This document shows positions 43,260-53,849 of a stretch of DNA of 64,000 nt, in pieces; position 1 is the first letter of the stretch, and every line of letters starts with the position of its first letter. The notes beneath the pieces are model-generated. The model was not told the DNA's origin. It did not search any database and worked only from the letters and a program-made list of their open reading frames with translations. This DNA is from Salipiger mucosus DSM 16094. Lineage in GTDB: Bacteria; Pseudomonadota; Alphaproteobacteria; Rhodobacterales; Rhodobacteraceae. Location of the stretch: contig NZ_KE557278.1 in the NCBI RefSeq assembly GCF_000442255.1, forward strand, positions 58,551-122,550. Reading direction: 5' to 3'. The position numbers and the translations under genes are program-made.

Positions 43260-44225
43260 TCAGAAGGACATCGCCAGGCCGAGCGACCAGCTGTCGTCGT
43301 CGGGTGCACCGGCGAAGTCGCTGCTGCCGTAGCCGAGCTTGGCTGCGAGACCGCCGCCGAGGTCGTACTCAGCTGCGAGGCCCCAGCCCGAGGTCTCGGT
43401 GCCGTCGGTGTCGTACTTGCCCCAGTTCACGCCAACTGCGAGAGCGTTCATCTCGTAGCCAACGCCCAGACCAACGTGGTCGGTCTCGTCCACGCCCGAA
43501 ATGTCGGGGTCGAACTTGGTGTAGGTTGCACCGACCGACAGGCCGTTGGTGAAGGCTGCGGTCACACCGACGCCGGTTTCGCTGTAGAAGTCGTCCAGCT
43601 CCTGGTAGCCCAGACCAGCGGTCATCTCGACGGTCGAGACCATGCCGGTGTAGCCCACACCAACGCCCCAGATGGTGTCGCCAACGCCCGGCACGTCTGC
43701 GCCGTTTGCGACTTGCTCAGCCGACAGTGCGAAGGTGAAGCCGTTCCATGCGTAGTCGAAACGGGCGATCTGGCCGTCGCTGCCCGCCACCCCGCCGTCG
43801 AGGAACGAGCCGTCGTTGAAGCCGGCGTGGGTGGTTTCGTCGTCGGTCAGCGTGCTGCCGGCGAGTGCCATTTCCGGAACGATCGCATCGTATGCGCCGT
43901 CGGTGTCACCCATGGTCAGGGTTGCGCCGCCGTAGGACACGAACATGTTCTCGCCGCCTTGGACGCCGTCGCTTTCGAACAGGCCGACGTTGGTGCGGTC
44001 TGCCGCTTCGTCGAGATCGATGGTCGCGCCGAAGGTCAGGCCGTTGTCGGCTTCACCGGACATGGTGAAGGTGATGTCCAGGTCGGTGAGGAACTGGGTT
44101 TCGGCGTTCTCGGTCGACGGGTTGAAGATACCCATCTCGGCCATGCCGGAGAGCTCAACGCCTTGAGCCGAGGCTGCGCCTGCGGTTGCAACCAGTGCGG
44201 TGGTCGCAAAAAGAATCTTTTTCAT
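43260..44225 (-). CDS. Porin (Rhodobacter-type outer membrane channel)
   Basis: A 321-residue outer-membrane porin with signal peptide MKKILFATTALVATAGAASAQ and the mature start GVELSGMAEMGIF. The barrel has repeated amphipathic strands and the classic C-terminal phenylalanine (SLGLAMSF). An acidic composition with many Asp/Glu suits a marine host. ATG 44225 follows GAGGGA. Its codon use is less GC-rich than the neighbours (more GCA, GTT and AAC/AAG choices), which fits a highly expressed gene rather than recent transfer. It has its own terminator. Confidence 0.92.
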   Translation of the reverse strand: MKKILFATTALVATAGAASAQGVELSGMAEMGIFNPSTENAETQFLTDLDITFTMSGEADNGLTFGATIDLDEAADRTNVGLFESDGVQGGENMFVSYGGATLTMGDTDGAYDAIVPEMALAGSTLTDDETTHAGFNDGSFLDGGVAGSDGQIARFDYAWNGFTFALSAEQVANGADVPGVGDTIWGVGVGYTGMVSTVEMTAGLGYQELDDFYSETGVGVTAAFTNGLSVGATYTKFDPDISGVDETDHVGLGVGYEMNALAVGVNWGKYDTDGTETSGWGLAAEYDLGGGLAAKLGYGSSDFAGAPDDDSWSLGLAMSF

Positions 44226-44498
44226 TGTTTCCCTCATGTGTTCGTAAGGCACGTACCAATCCGGGTAGCCCGGCCTTGATGGGGCTTCTATGCGCCTTCG
44301 AACCGGCTCTTTGCAACTGGCCACTGAGGCGCCGCGATACGAAGCCCTGCAGTGATGCGCAATTGCCACAAGTGCCCGAGGTGCTGCCCCGAACCGGCGT
44401 TAAGGCCCGGCGGACAAAGGGCATTGACGACTTGTCGCGCGGCGGGGTGGCGCGTATGCAGGGGGCGTAACAGACGGGACGGGCAGGAGCTTGGGGCC

Positions 44499-45008
44499 AT
44501 GGGAATGAAGCGGATCGCGACGAGCTGCGTGATGATCGGCGGACTGCTTGCGCTGTCGGGATGCGGCTGGTTCGGCGGCTCCGACGAAGAGCGTCAGCCG
44601 GTGCAGACCCGGTCGGCCGACGAGATCCTCGACCAGGAGATCTACGGCGATCGCGGGCGCCCGACCTCGACGATCTGGGACATCCTCCGCCCGCAGCCCG
44701 ACGCGGGCCAGGTCGGTGCGGTCAACAAGTACATCTGGAACGCCGCGCTCGAGACGCTGGATTTCCTGCCGGTGCAGTCGGTCGATCCCTTCACCGGCGT
44801 GATCACCACCGGCTTCGGAACGCCGCCGGGCGGTGGCCGCGCCTACCGCGCGACGATCTACATCTCGGACCCGGCGCTGGACGCGCGCTCGCTCAACGTG
44901 GCGCTGATGACGCGGTCGGGCCCCGCCGCCGCGGCCACGGTGCTCGCGGTCGAGGACGCGATCCTGACCCGCGCGCGCCAACTCCGCCAGCAGGACAGCC
45001 GCCTCTGA
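44499..45008 (+). CDS. DUF3576 domain-containing lipoprotein
   Basis: A 169-residue predicted lipoprotein. The signal with lipobox ALSGC (Cys22) is followed by SADEILDQEIYGDRGRPTSTIWDIL, NKYIWNAALETLDFLPVQSVDPFTGVI and YRATIYISDPAL, characteristic of DUF3576 as I recall it. Expected location is the inner leaflet of the outer membrane. GGAG lies about 10 bases before the ATG. Function unknown. It is divergent from the porin gene. Confidence 0.85.
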   Translation: MGMKRIATSCVMIGGLLALSGCGWFGGSDEERQPVQTRSADEILDQEIYGDRGRPTSTIWDILRPQPDAGQVGAVNKYIWNAALETLDFLPVQSVDPFTGVITTGFGTPPGGGRAYRATIYISDPALDARSLNVALMTRSGPAAAATVLAVEDAILTRARQLRQQDSRL

Positions 45009-45020
45009 TCCACAGCCGGG

Positions 45021-45060
45021 CCAGGTTCCTTCCAGGGAATTTGCTGGCGTCTTTGCAGGG
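45021..45060. repeat. Degenerate copy of the palindromic intergenic element
   Basis: On the minus strand, AAATTCC-CTGGAA-GGAACCT-GGC lines up base for base in length with the second hairpin at 35934-35956 (AAATTCC-TTTGAA-GGGATTT-GGC). The first hairpin is not clear. Confidence 0.4.
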
Positions 45061-45088
45061 CTCCCGGGGCGCCGCCGCCCCGGAGCGA

Positions 45089-46348
45089 TCAGTCGCGGGG
45101 CGGGCGTGAGCTCAGTCCCGACAGGTGCTCCACCCAGTTGATGTGCCGCGGCAGGCACTTCTTGCGCAGGTCGTAGTGCTCGACCACGTGCTCGCGCGCG
45201 GCACGTCCCAGCCGGGCCCGCGTCTCCGGGTCGTCGAGCAGGGCGCAGAGCCGGTCGACCAGCCCCTCGCGGTCGAAGAAGTCGACCATCCAGCCGGTCT
45301 CGTCCTCGGTCAGCGCCTCGCGCACCGGCTCGGTGTCGCTGGCCAGGATCGCGCATTGCGCGCTCATCGCTTCCAGCAGCGACCAGCTCAGCACGAAGGG
45401 GTAGGTCAGGTAGACGTGCACCCGGCTGACCTGCATCATCGCGAGGAACCGCTCGTAGGGCACGCGGCCGAGGAAATGCACCCGCTCCCAGTCCTCCGGC
45501 GCGATCCGGTCCGACACCTCGTCGATGAAGATCTGCTTCCAGGTCTTGCCGTCGGGTGCCCTTGCGCCGTAGCTCACCTCGTCGCCGCCGATCAGCGTCA
45601 CCTGCGCGTTCGGCCGCCGCTTGAGGATGTCGGGCAGGGCGCGCATGAAGACGTGGTAGCCCCGGTAGGGCTCGAGGTTGCGGTTGATGAAGGTCACGAC
45701 CTCGTGCTCGCGGGTCAGCACGCGGCCGCCCGTCACCTCGAGTCGTGCGCCGGGGTTCGGCACCACGAGATCGGTGTCGATGCCGTCGTGCGCGACGGTC
45801 AGGCGGTCCTGCCATTCCTCCGGGAAGGTGGCGGCCTGGAAGCGCGTCGGGCTGATGCCGGCATCCATGACCTCCTGGTGCAGCCGGTTGTTGAGGTTCT
45901 TCATCCGGATGCGCAGCGGGTCGGCCTCGGCGTTCTGCTTGATGAACTCGGGGTCGAAGGCGGTGAAGGTCTCGTTCGTCAGGTGGTAGAGCTCGCAGTA
46001 GAGTCCGAGGCGCGCGCGCGGCCAGATGTCCTTGAGGAACATGCTCTCGCCCCAGCCGTGGTGGGCGAGGATCACGTCCGGCTCGAACCCCTGCTGTTTC
46101 AGTGCCTTGGCGCCGCGGTAGCAACTGGTGGCGCGCAGCAGCTTGGTCTCGAAGTCCGACAGCCAGGGGTGAATGCCCTTCGTGCTCGAGCCCTGGATCT
46201 GGTAGGGCAGCACGTTCACGCCCTGCCATTTCGACGGTTGCTTGACCTTGGGCGTCAGCGCCACGACCTGGTGGCCCGCCTGCACCAGCGCCGGTGCGAG
46301 GTGCTTGTATTGGCCGGGAAAATTCTGGTGGATCAAAAGGATTTTCAT
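45089..46348 (-). CDS. Glycosyltransferase, GT4-like
   Basis: A 419-residue glycosyltransferase that starts [21 protein letters not shown] and has a GT-B fold pattern. The N-terminal domain includes [19 protein letters not shown]; the C-terminal domain includes [38 protein letters not shown] and the nucleotide-sugar site [29 protein letters not shown] (given as separate parts). Product and acceptor unknown. It is a single gene, divergent from leuS. A 7-bp inverted repeat TCGTCGA/TCGACGA lies at 46350-46378. Confidence 0.85.
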   Translation of the reverse strand: MKILLIHQNFPGQYKHLAPALVQAGHQVVALTPKVKQPSKWQGVNVLPYQIQGSSTKGIHPWLSDFETKLLRATSCYRGAKALKQQGFEPDVILAHHGWGESMFLKDIWPRARLGLYCELYHLTNETFTAFDPEFIKQNAEADPLRIRMKNLNNRLHQEVMDAGISPTRFQAATFPEEWQDRLTVAHDGIDTDLVVPNPGARLEVTGGRVLTREHEVVTFINRNLEPYRGYHVFMRALPDILKRRPNAQVTLIGGDEVSYGARAPDGKTWKQIFIDEVSDRIAPEDWERVHFLGRVPYERFLAMMQVSRVHVYLTYPFVLSWSLLEAMSAQCAILASDTEPVREALTEDETGWMVDFFDREGLVDRLCALLDDPETRARLGRAAREHVVEHYDLRKKCLPRHINWVEHLSGLSSRPPRD

Positions 46349-46538
46349 GTCGTCGAAATCTCGGCTCCCTGTCGACGATATTTCTGGCACGAGCCGTACC
46401 GCCCGGCCAATGGCAGAAAACCCGACCCCGCCCGCTTTTGCCCACCCGGTGGCCGAAATGTCGCCCGGCACTGGACGCTGGGCCGCCATCGCCCTATCAC
46501 GCGCCCAAAGAGCCACACCGCTTCCCGAGGAAAACCAG

Positions 46539-49127
46539 ATGTCGCGCTACGACCCCGCCACGATCGAGAAGAAATGGCAGGACGCCTGGGATGAGGCGCA
46601 GACCTTTCGCGCCACCCGCACCGAGGACCGGCCGAAGTACTACGTGCTCGAGATGTTCCCCTATCCCTCGGGGCGCATCCACATCGGGCACGTGCGCAAC
46701 TATACCATGGGCGACGTGATCGCGCGCCACAAGCTGGCCACCGGGCACAACGTGCTGCACCCGATGGGCTTCGACGCCTTCGGCATGCCGGCCGAGAACG
46801 CGGCCATGGCCTCGGGCGGGCACCCCAAGGACTGGACCTACGGCAACATCGACACGATGGTCGACCAGATGAAGCCGCTGGGCTTCGGGCTCGACTGGTC
46901 GCGCATGTTCGCCACCTGCGACGCCGAGTACTACGGCCAGCAGCAGGCACTCTTCCTCGATTTCCTCGAGAAGGGCCTCGTCTACCGCAAGAACGCCGTC
47001 GTGAACTGGGATCCGGTCGACATGACCGTGCTCGCGAACGAGCAGGTCGAGAACGGCCGCGGCTGGCGTTCGGGCGCGCTGGTGGAGCGGCGCGAGCTCA
47101 CGCAGTGGTTCTTCCGCATCTCCGATTTCTCGGGCGAGCTTCTGGATGCGCTCGATGGGCTCGACGACTGGCCGGCCAAGGTCAAGCTGATGCAGGCCAA
47201 CTGGATCGGCCGCTCGCGCGGGCTGCAGTTCGCCTTCTCCACCGTCGAGGCCCCCGAGGGCTTCGACCGGATCGAGGTCTACACGACGCGCCCCGACACG
47301 CTCATGGGGGCGAGCTTCGTGGGCATCTCGCCGGACCACCCGCTCGCCAAGCACCTCGAGCGCGAGAACTCCGAGGTGGCCGACTTCGTGGCCGAGTGCC
47401 GCCGCATGGGCACCTCCGAGGAGGAGCTGGAAAAGGCCGAGAAGCGCGGTTTCGACACCGGCCTGACCGTGCGCCATCCCTTCGACACCTCGTGGGAGCT
47501 GCCGGTCTACATCGCCAACTTCATCCTCATGGACTACGGCACCGGCGCGATCTTCGGCTGCCCTGCGCATGACGAGCGCGACATCGAGTTCGCGCGGAAA
47601 TACGACCTGCCGGTGCGCAGCGTCTTCGGCCCCGCCACCGGCGAGGAGGGGACCTTCATCGCGCCCGACGAAGGCGGGCCGGCCTACGTGCCGCCGAAGG
47701 CCGAGACCGTGCGCTACGTCCGCGGCTTTGCGGGCGAGGAGGCACAGACCGGCGACGAGGCCGTCGATGCCGCCATCGCCTTCTGCGAAGAGCAGGGCGT
47801 GGGGCAGGGCGTCACCAAGTACCGCCTGCGCGACTGGGGCCTCTCGCGCCAGCGCTACTGGGGCTGCCCGATTCCCGTGGTCCACTGCGAGACCTGCGGT
47901 GTGGTGCCCGAGAAGAAGGAAAACCTGCCGATCGAGCTGCCCTACGACGAGGACGGCACGCCGATCGATTTCTCGGTCCCGGGCAACCCGCTCGACCGGC
48001 ACCCCAGCTGGCGCGACTGCGCCTGCCCGAAATGCGGCGCCCCGGCGCGGCGCGAGACCGACACGATGGACACCTTCGTCGATTCCTCGTGGTACTTCGC
48101 CCGCTTCACCGCCCCGCGCGCCACGACGCCGACCGACATGGCCGAGGCCGACTACTGGATGAACGTCGACCAGTACATCGGCGGTATCGAGCACGCGATC
48201 CTGCACCTGCTCTACGCGCGCTTCTTCGCTCGCGCGATGCATCTGACCGGGCACCTGCCCGAGAAAAGCAAGGAGCCCTTCAACGCGCTCTTCACGCAGG
48301 GGATGGTGACCCACGCGATCTTCCAGACGAAGGGCGCCAACGACCGCCCGGTCTATCACTACCCCGAGGACGTCGAACTGCGCGACGGCGGTGCCTTCCT
48401 CGAGGACGGCACCGAGGTCGAGGTCATCCCCTCGGCCAAGATGTCGAAGTCCAAGAACAACGTGGTCGACCCGGTCCGCATCATCTCGGAATACGGCGCC
48501 GATACCGCGCGTTGGTTCGTGCTCTCCGACAGCCCGCCGGAGCGCGACGTCGAGTGGACCGCCGCCGGCGCCGAGGCCGCGCACAAGCACCTCGCCCGGG
48601 TCTACCGCTTGGTCTCCGAGATCGCCGAAAGCGACGCCCCCGCCACGCAGGAGGACGAGCCGCTCAAGCGCGAGATGCACAAGGCCATCCGCGACGTGAG
48701 CCTCGGGGTCGAGAGCTTCGGCTTCAACGCGGCCATCGCGCGGCTCTATGCCTTCACCAACGCGCTGGGCAAGTCGCGCGCCGGCGCCGAGGTCCGCCGC
48801 GAGGCGGCGCGCGTGCTGGCGCAGCTCATGGCGCCGATGACGCCGCACCTCTCCGAGGAACTCTGGCAGATGCTGGGCGGTGCGGGGCTGGTGGCCGAGG
48901 CCGCATGGCCCGTGGCCGACGAGTCGATGCTGGTCGAGGACACGGTGACCCTGCCGATTCAGGTCAACGGCAAGCGCCGGGGCGAGATCACGGTCGCAAA
49001 GGACATGCCCAAGGAAGAGGTTGAAAAGCTCGCGCTGGAGCACGAAGCTGTGGTGCGGACCCTCGACGGGGCCGCGCCGAAGAAGCTCATCGTGGTGCCG
49101 GGCCGGATCGTAAATGTGGTCGCCTGA
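46539..49127 (+). CDS. leuS: Leucyl-tRNA synthetase
   Basis: LeuRS charges tRNA-Leu. The 862-residue class Ia enzyme has the HIGH motif in [11 protein letters not shown] (48-51), an editing domain (CP1, with [22 protein letters not shown]), the KMSKS motif (634-638) and the C-terminal tRNA-binding domain. ATG 46539 follows GAGGAAAA. Its last 14 bases overlap lptE; leuS-lptE-holA forms an operon, as in many alphaproteobacteria. Confidence 0.97.
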   Translation: MSRYDPATIEKKWQDAWDEAQTFRATRTEDRPKYYVLEMFPYPSGRIHIGHVRNYTMGDVIARHKLATGHNVLHPMGFDAFGMPAENAAMASGGHPKDWTYGNIDTMVDQMKPLGFGLDWSRMFATCDAEYYGQQQALFLDFLEKGLVYRKNAVVNWDPVDMTVLANEQVENGRGWRSGALVERRELTQWFFRISDFSGELLDALDGLDDWPAKVKLMQANWIGRSRGLQFAFSTVEAPEGFDRIEVYTTRPDTLMGASFVGISPDHPLAKHLERENSEVADFVAECRRMGTSEEELEKAEKRGFDTGLTVRHPFDTSWELPVYIANFILMDYGTGAIFGCPAHDERDIEFARKYDLPVRSVFGPATGEEGTFIAPDEGGPAYVPPKAETVRYVRGFAGEEAQTGDEAVDAAIAFCEEQGVGQGVTKYRLRDWGLSRQRYWGCPIPVVHCETCGVVPEKKENLPIELPYDEDGTPIDFSVPGNPLDRHPSWRDCACPKCGAPARRETDTMDTFVDSSWYFARFTAPRATTPTDMAEADYWMNVDQYIGGIEHAILHLLYARFFARAMHLTGHLPEKSKEPFNALFTQGMVTHAIFQTKGANDRPVYHYPEDVELRDGGAFLEDGTEVEVIPSAKMSKSKNNVVDPVRIISEYGADTARWFVLSDSPPERDVEWTAAGAEAAHKHLARVYRLVSEIAESDAPATQEDEPLKREMHKAIRDVSLGVESFGFNAAIARLYAFTNALGKSRAGAEVRREAARVLAQLMAPMTPHLSEELWQMLGGAGLVAEAAWPVADESMLVEDTVTLPIQVNGKRRGEITVAKDMPKEEVEKLALEHEAVVRTLDGAAPKKLIVVPGRIVNVVA

Positions 49128-49608
49128 TCGGAGACGCCTTCTGCTGACCTTGGCTGCCCTGCCGCTGGCGGGCTGCGGCTTTGCGCCGGTCTACGGCACC
49201 TCGGGCGGGGGCGGCGCGCTGCTGGACGCGGTGGCGCTGGCCGAGCCCGAGACGACCGACGAATATGTCTTCAACCGCCGGTTCGAGGAACGGCTGGGCC
49301 GGGGGCTTGCGGGACCCTACCGGCTGGAGACCACCTTCGAGACCTCGCGGCAGGGGCTGGGCTCGCTCGCCGACGGGCGGACCACGCGCTACCGCCTGCT
49401 GGGCGAGGTCGCCTTTGTCCTGCGCGAGGCGGGCAGCGAGCGCGCGCTGATCCGGGGGCGGACCGACGCCTTCACCGGCTATTCCGCCACCGGCTCGACC
49501 GTCGCGACCGAGTCCGCCGAGCGCGATGCCGAGGAGCGGCTGATGATCCTGCTCGCCGACCAGGTCATCGACCGGCTGCTGATCGACGCCGAGACGCTGC
49601 CGGCATGA
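49114..49608 (+). CDS. lptE: LPS assembly lipoprotein LptE
   Basis: LptE sits with LptD at the outer membrane and helps insert lipopolysaccharide. The 164-residue protein has a signal peptide with lipobox PLAGC (Cys21) and the typical GFAPVYG right after it. Start ATG 49114 overlaps leuS by 14 bases. Its short, divergent sequence is identified mainly by signal, motif and place between leuS and holA. Confidence 0.88.
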   Translation: MWSPDRRRLLLTLAALPLAGCGFAPVYGTSGGGGALLDAVALAEPETTDEYVFNRRFEERLGRGLAGPYRLETTFETSRQGLGSLADGRTTRYRLLGEVAFVLREAGSERALIRGRTDAFTGYSATGSTVATESAERDAEERLMILLADQVIDRLLIDAETLPA

Positions 49609-50633
49609 AGCTCACCGGGCGCGACGCGCAGGCCTATTTCCGCAAGCCCGACACGACGCGGCCGGCGGTCCTGCTCTACGGCGAGGACGCCATGCGCGTG
49701 GCCCATCGTCGCGCGGAGGTGATCGAGGCACTGGCCGGCCCCGAGGCCGAGGCCGAGATGCGCCTCGCGCGGATTCCGGCCTCCGAACTTCGCGGCGATC
49801 CGGCGATGCTTCTGGACGCGATCAAGGCGCAGGGGTTCTTTCCGGGGCCGCGCGTGGCCTTCGTCGAGGGGGCGAACGACGGACTCGTCGGCCCCATCGG
49901 CACCGCGCTCGAGGATTGGCGCGAGGGCGATGCGCAGATCGTCGTGACGGCGGGCGTGCTGGCGGCCAAGTCGAAGTTGCGCAAGCTCTTCGAGAACGAC
50001 CGCGCGGCGCTGGCCATCGGCATCTATTCCGACCCGCCGGGCCGGGCCGAGATCGAGGCGGCGCTGGCCAAGGCCGGCCTCGAACAGGTCGACCGCGGCG
50101 CCTGGGACGCGCTCGAGACGCTGGCCCGCGCGCTCGAGCCAGGCGATTTCCGGCAGGTGCTGGACAAGATCGCGCTTTACAAGCTGGACGACCCCGCTCC
50201 GCTCACGCCCGAGGAGGTCTCGCTCTGCGCCCCCGCCTCGATCGAGGCCGAGCTCGACGACATCCTGCACGTCGTGGCCGAGGGCCGCAGCGCCGAGATC
50301 GGGCCGCTGGTTCAGCGGCTCGAGGGACAGGGGGTGGCGCCGGTAACGCTGCTCATCATGGCGATGCGCCACTTCCGCGTCCTCTACGCGCTGGCCTCTG
50401 CGCCGGGCGGGCCGCAGGCGGGCGTGCAGAAGCTGCGCCCGCCGCTCTTCGGGCCGCGCCGCGACCGCATGCTGCGGCAGGCCCAGGGCTGGACCGCCGA
50501 CAAGCTCGAGACGGCGCTGGGCCAGCTGATGGACACCGACCTGTCGATCCGCTCGGCCGGGCAGCGTGCGCCGGCCATGGCGCTTGTCGAACGCGCCTTC
50601 GTGCGGCTGGCCTGGGTACACAACCGGCGTTGA
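49605..50633 (+). CDS. holA: DNA polymerase III subunit delta
   Basis: HolA is the delta subunit of the clamp loader, which opens the sliding clamp. The 342-residue protein has the HolA pattern: VLLYGEDAMRVAHRR at the N-terminus, VAFVEGANDGL, IGIYSDPPGRA, and a C-terminal domain with VSLCAPASIEAELDDI. Its start overlaps the lptE stop by 4 bases. Confidence 0.94.
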   Translation: MKLTGRDAQAYFRKPDTTRPAVLLYGEDAMRVAHRRAEVIEALAGPEAEAEMRLARIPASELRGDPAMLLDAIKAQGFFPGPRVAFVEGANDGLVGPIGTALEDWREGDAQIVVTAGVLAAKSKLRKLFENDRAALAIGIYSDPPGRAEIEAALAKAGLEQVDRGAWDALETLARALEPGDFRQVLDKIALYKLDDPAPLTPEEVSLCAPASIEAELDDILHVVAEGRSAEIGPLVQRLEGQGVAPVTLLIMAMRHFRVLYALASAPGGPQAGVQKLRPPLFGPRRDRMLRQAQGWTADKLETALGQLMDTDLSIRSAGQRAPAMALVERAFVRLAWVHNRR

Positions 50634-50640
50634 GGCGCCC

Positions 50641-50685
50641 AAATCCCTTGGCAACGAATTTTCAGATCGCTTCAAGGAGATCCGG
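50641..50685. repeat. Partial copy of the palindromic intergenic element (reverse orientation)
   Basis: AAATCCC (50641-50647) pairs with GAATTT (50656-50661), with one wobble, like the second hairpin of copies 1 and 2 but inverted. A weak second palindrome follows at 50662-50685. It lies 7 bases after the holA stop. Confidence 0.45.
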
Positions 50686-50694
50686 GCGCGCCGG

Positions 50695-51009
50695 TCAGCC
50701 GTCCTTGCCCACGTTCTCGCGGAAGGCCTTGTCGAAGGCGGCCTTCTTGGCGTCGTCCGCCTCGGTCTGGGTCTGCGCCTTCCAGTCCTCGTAGGGCATG
50801 CCGTAGAAGATCTCGCGCGCCTGCTCCTTGTCCATGTCGATGCCGCGCTCCTGCGCCGCCTCCATGTACCAGCGCGACAGGCAGTTGCGGCAGAAACCGG
50901 CGAGGTTCATCAGGTCGATGTTCTGAACCTCGGAGCGGTCCTCCATCAGGTGCTGACGCAGTCGGCGAAAGGCCGCGGCCTCGAGTTCCGTGCGTGTGCG
51001 GTCGTCCAT
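50695..51009 (-). CDS. DUF1244 domain-containing protein
   Basis: A 104-residue protein of the DUF1244 family: AAFRRLRQHLMEDRSEVQNIDLMNLAGFCRNCLSRWY is the conserved core (residues 13-48), with a CxxC pair in FCRNCLS. The two cysteines could bind a metal. It is soluble and of unknown function. It is downstream of the N-formylglutamate amidohydrolase-like gene on the same strand, with 16 bases between them. Confidence 0.9.
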   Translation of the reverse strand: MDDRTRTELEAAAFRRLRQHLMEDRSEVQNIDLMNLAGFCRNCLSRWYMEAAQERGIDMDKEQAREIFYGMPYEDWKAQTQTEADDAKKAAFDKAFRENVGKDG

Positions 51010-51025
51010 GGTCGGTCCTCCTCTC

Positions 51026-51763
51026 TCAGTCGGGCACTTCGTCTAGCGCCGCCGCAATCGGCGGGGCCAGCCGTTGCCCCCAGTGCGCCTGCGCCTGCTC
51101 GGTCTCGATCAGGTCGTTGCGCACCTCGATGAGCGTGTTGTTGCGCCCGTGGCGCAGCGCGTGCCGGTCGATGGCGTCGCCCGGCAGGTGGCCGGGGTAG
51201 GGATGGTTGCGCCCCACGGTCAAGTCCGGCTCGGCGTCCAGCCTTGCGATCAGCGGGTCCGAGAGCCGCCGGTCCCAAGCGTGCAGGATGCCGATGTGCC
51301 AGGGCCGCGTCGGCCGTCCGCGCAACTGCCGCGTGAAGGAGTGGACCGAGACGATGGCCACGTCCTCGCGCCCGCCGATGGTGCGCTCGATGGCCGCGTG
51401 GTAGGGGCGATGGTAGGCCTCCAGCCGCCGCTCGCGCTCGGCATGGCCGGCATCGCGATTGCGCGGGATCACCGAGCCGTCGTAGAGGCGCATCAGCAGC
51501 GTCGGGTCGTCCTCGCCACGGTTGGGGTCGATCACGAGCCGCGAGAAATCCGCCCAGACCAGCGGAGCGTCCAGCCCCTCGGCCAGGGCGCGGGCGACGC
51601 CAAGGGCGCCTACATCGTAGGCAATGTGGCGCGCCATGTCCGCTTCGGGCAGGCCCAGGCTTCCCCCGAGATCGGGCGGCACGGTATTCGTCGCGTGATC
51701 GCAGGTGACCAGAAAGCGCCCTTTCCGTCCGGCACCCTCGACGTGGTATGGCGTGTAGGTCAT
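51026..51763 (-). CDS. N-formylglutamate amidohydrolase family protein
   Basis: A 245-residue zinc amidohydrolase of the HutG-like/FGase family. Typical stretches are FLVTCDHATNTVPPDLGGSLGLP, HIAYDVGALGVARALAEGLDAPLV, FSRLVIDPNR and VSVHSFTRQL. It is not in a histidine-use operon, so its substrate is open. I chose ATG 51763, which starts the conserved part; ATG 51787 is in frame upstream. It is divergent from pyk. Confidence 0.85.
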   Translation of the reverse strand: MTYTPYHVEGAGRKGRFLVTCDHATNTVPPDLGGSLGLPEADMARHIAYDVGALGVARALAEGLDAPLVWADFSRLVIDPNRGEDDPTLLMRLYDGSVIPRNRDAGHAERERRLEAYHRPYHAAIERTIGGREDVAIVSVHSFTRQLRGRPTRPWHIGILHAWDRRLSDPLIARLDAEPDLTVGRNHPYPGHLPGDAIDRHALRHGRNNTLIEVRNDLIETEQAQAHWGQRLAPPIAAALDEVPD

Positions 51764-51916
51764 GGTGTCTTCATCATTTCCCCGCATGACATAGAGGAGT
51801 TGCGCGGCGAAGGGAATTGGACAATAACCCGCGACGGGGCCGTTAGCGATAACCGCGCCGCGGGTCGTTTAAAGCTGAACCATCCGGCGGGCGGCCTGCC
51901 GGAGAAGGGGACCGAC

Positions 51917-53362
51917 ATGAGACGTTTGCGCAAAGTCAAGATCGTGGCGACGCTGGGACCCTCCAGCAACACCTACGAGATGATCCGCACCCTGCACGAG
52001 GCCGGCGCCGACGTGTTCCGCCTCAACATGAGCCACGGCAGCCACGAGGACATCACCAAGCTGCACCGCGCCATCCGGCAGGTGGAAAAGGACCTCGACA
52101 GCCCCATCGCCATCCTGGCCGACCTTCAGGGTCCCAAGCTTCGGGTCGGTGAATTCGCCAACGGCGAGGAAGAACTCGAGTGGGGCGAGACCTTCCGCCT
52201 CGATCTCGACGAGACGCCGGGCGACCACAAGCGCGTGCACCTGCCGCACCCCGAGATCTTCCAGGCTCTGGGCGTCGGGGCGCACCTGCTGGTCAACGAC
52301 GGCAAGATCCGCCTGCGGGTCGAGGAATGCGGCGAGGATTTCGCGAACTGCGTCGTCGAGGCCGGCGGCACGATCTCGAATCGCAAGGGCGTGAACGTGC
52401 CCGACGTGGTGCTGCCGCTGGCCGCGCTTTCGGACAAGGACCGCAAGGACCTCGAGTTCGTCGCGGCGCTGGGTGTCGACTGGCTGGCGCTCAGCTTCGT
52501 GCAGCGCCCGGAGGACGTCGAGGAGGCGCGCAAGCTCTGCGACGGCCGCGCGGCGATCCTGTCGAAGATCGAGAAGCCGTCGGCGGTCAAGAGCTTCGAT
52601 CGCATCCTCGAGGCCTCGGACGGCATCATGGTGGCGCGCGGTGATCTCGGCGTCGAGATGCCGGTGCAGGCGGTTCCGCCGATCCAGAAGCGCCTGATCC
52701 GCAAGTGCCGGACGGCCGGCAAGCCGGTGATCGTGGCGACGCAGATGCTCGAGTCGATGATCGAGAGCCCGATGCCCACGCGGGCCGAGGTCTCGGACGT
52801 TGCGACCGCCATCTACGAGGGCACCGACGCCATCATGCTCTCGGCCGAGTCGGCGGCCGGCGACTACCCGGTCGAGGCCGTCACGACGATGAACAACGTG
52901 GCCATCGGCGTCGAAAACGACCCGACCTACACCGAGATTCTCGAGGCCAGCCGCCACATCGAGCGCACCACCGTGGCCGACGGCATCGTCGCCGCCGCGC
53001 GCGAGATCGCCGAGACGGCCAATATCAAGGTCATCTGCTGCTTCACCTCCTCGGGCAACACGCCCGCGCTGGTGGCCCGCGAGCGGCCGCGCGTGCCGAT
53101 CATCGCCATGACCAGCCTGCGCGGCACCGCGCGGCGGCTGTCGCTGACCTGGGGCACCAACTGCGTGATGACCGGCGAGCTCGAGCGCTTCAAGCAGGCG
53201 GTGGTCAACGCGGCGCGCGCCGCGCGGGCGCAGGGCTATGCCGGCACCGAGGACCAGATCGTCGTGACCGCGGGCGTGCCCTTCAACATGCCGGGCACGA
53301 CCAACATCCTGCGCGTCGCGCCCTGCGACGAACGGCTGATCTTCTCGACCGACCCCGAGTGA
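51917..53362 (+). CDS. pyk: Pyruvate kinase
   Basis: Pyruvate kinase transfers phosphate from phosphoenolpyruvate to ADP, the last step of glycolysis. The 481-residue protein has KIVATLGPSS at the N-terminus, the substrate and metal site region LSKIEKPSAVKSFDRIL then MVARGDLGVEMP, and PVIVATQMLESMI. The C-terminal allosteric domain is complete. ATG 51917 follows GGAGAAGGGG. Confidence 0.96.
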   Translation: MRRLRKVKIVATLGPSSNTYEMIRTLHEAGADVFRLNMSHGSHEDITKLHRAIRQVEKDLDSPIAILADLQGPKLRVGEFANGEEELEWGETFRLDLDETPGDHKRVHLPHPEIFQALGVGAHLLVNDGKIRLRVEECGEDFANCVVEAGGTISNRKGVNVPDVVLPLAALSDKDRKDLEFVAALGVDWLALSFVQRPEDVEEARKLCDGRAAILSKIEKPSAVKSFDRILEASDGIMVARGDLGVEMPVQAVPPIQKRLIRKCRTAGKPVIVATQMLESMIESPMPTRAEVSDVATAIYEGTDAIMLSAESAAGDYPVEAVTTMNNVAIGVENDPTYTEILEASRHIERTTVADGIVAAAREIAETANIKVICCFTSSGNTPALVARERPRVPIIAMTSLRGTARRLSLTWGTNCVMTGELERFKQAVVNAARAARAQGYAGTEDQIVVTAGVPFNMPGTTNILRVAPCDERLIFSTDPE

Positions 53363-53486
53363 GGGCGGGCGGCTCCGGCCGCCCTCTGCCCACCCGCGAC
53401 ACTGCCGCCGGCCGGAATGCTGCCCGCTCCGGGCCTTGCGTCGTCCCGGCCGGCTGCTACCCTGCGGCCCTTTGCAGCGAGGGCCC

Positions 53487-53711
53487 ATGACCCCGGACCA
53501 GTTTCTCGTTCTCGGCCTTTGTCTCGCGGTGATCGCGGTCCCCGCGATCATCTCGGCTTGGTCGGACCGGCGGGCGCCGCGGGTGGGCTCGGTCGTGCTC
53601 CTCGCGGGGTTGGCGCTGGTCCTGCACGCCATCGTCAACAAGCCCGGAGGCTACGAACTCGCGGCTCTGCCGGGGGTGCTGTTCGGGGTGATCGGTGATC
53701 TGATCCGCTAG
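53487..53711 (+). CDS. Small hypothetical membrane protein
   Basis: A 74-residue protein with two or three hydrophobic segments: FLVLGLCLAVIAVPAIISAW (6-25), VGSVVLLAGLALVLHAIV and LAALPGVLFGVIGDLI. I do not recognise it. GAGGG lies just before the ATG, and the GC pattern fits coding. Neighbours are pyk and rpmI, with no functional link seen. Confidence 0.7.
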   Translation: MTPDQFLVLGLCLAVIAVPAIISAWSDRRAPRVGSVVLLAGLALVLHAIVNKPGGYELAALPGVLFGVIGDLIR

Positions 53712-53849
53712 CGCCGCGGGTGGACCGGGACGCGGCGCAGAATGCACTTGCATGACGTAAGGCTGGCGACTATAGGGGCGCCTCGACCCGCGCGGCCGGC
53801 CGGTAGTGGCATGCCGAGTCGCGCCTGACACCGGTACAAGGAGACGGAA

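Noticed and set aside
43260-44225. Porin gene as horizontally acquired because of its lower GC
   Set aside because: Porins of this family are normal in the group. The codon shift fits high expression, and the gene has its own promoter region and terminator with no mobile-element traces.
46497-49043. 848-residue frame antisense to leuS
   Set aside because: Shadow of leuS with His/Asp/Arg-rich low-complexity composition and no domain.
53361-53390. Terminator after pyk
   Set aside because: GAGGGCGG and CCGCCCTC can pair 8 bases, but no T tract follows, so I do not list it as an intrinsic terminator.
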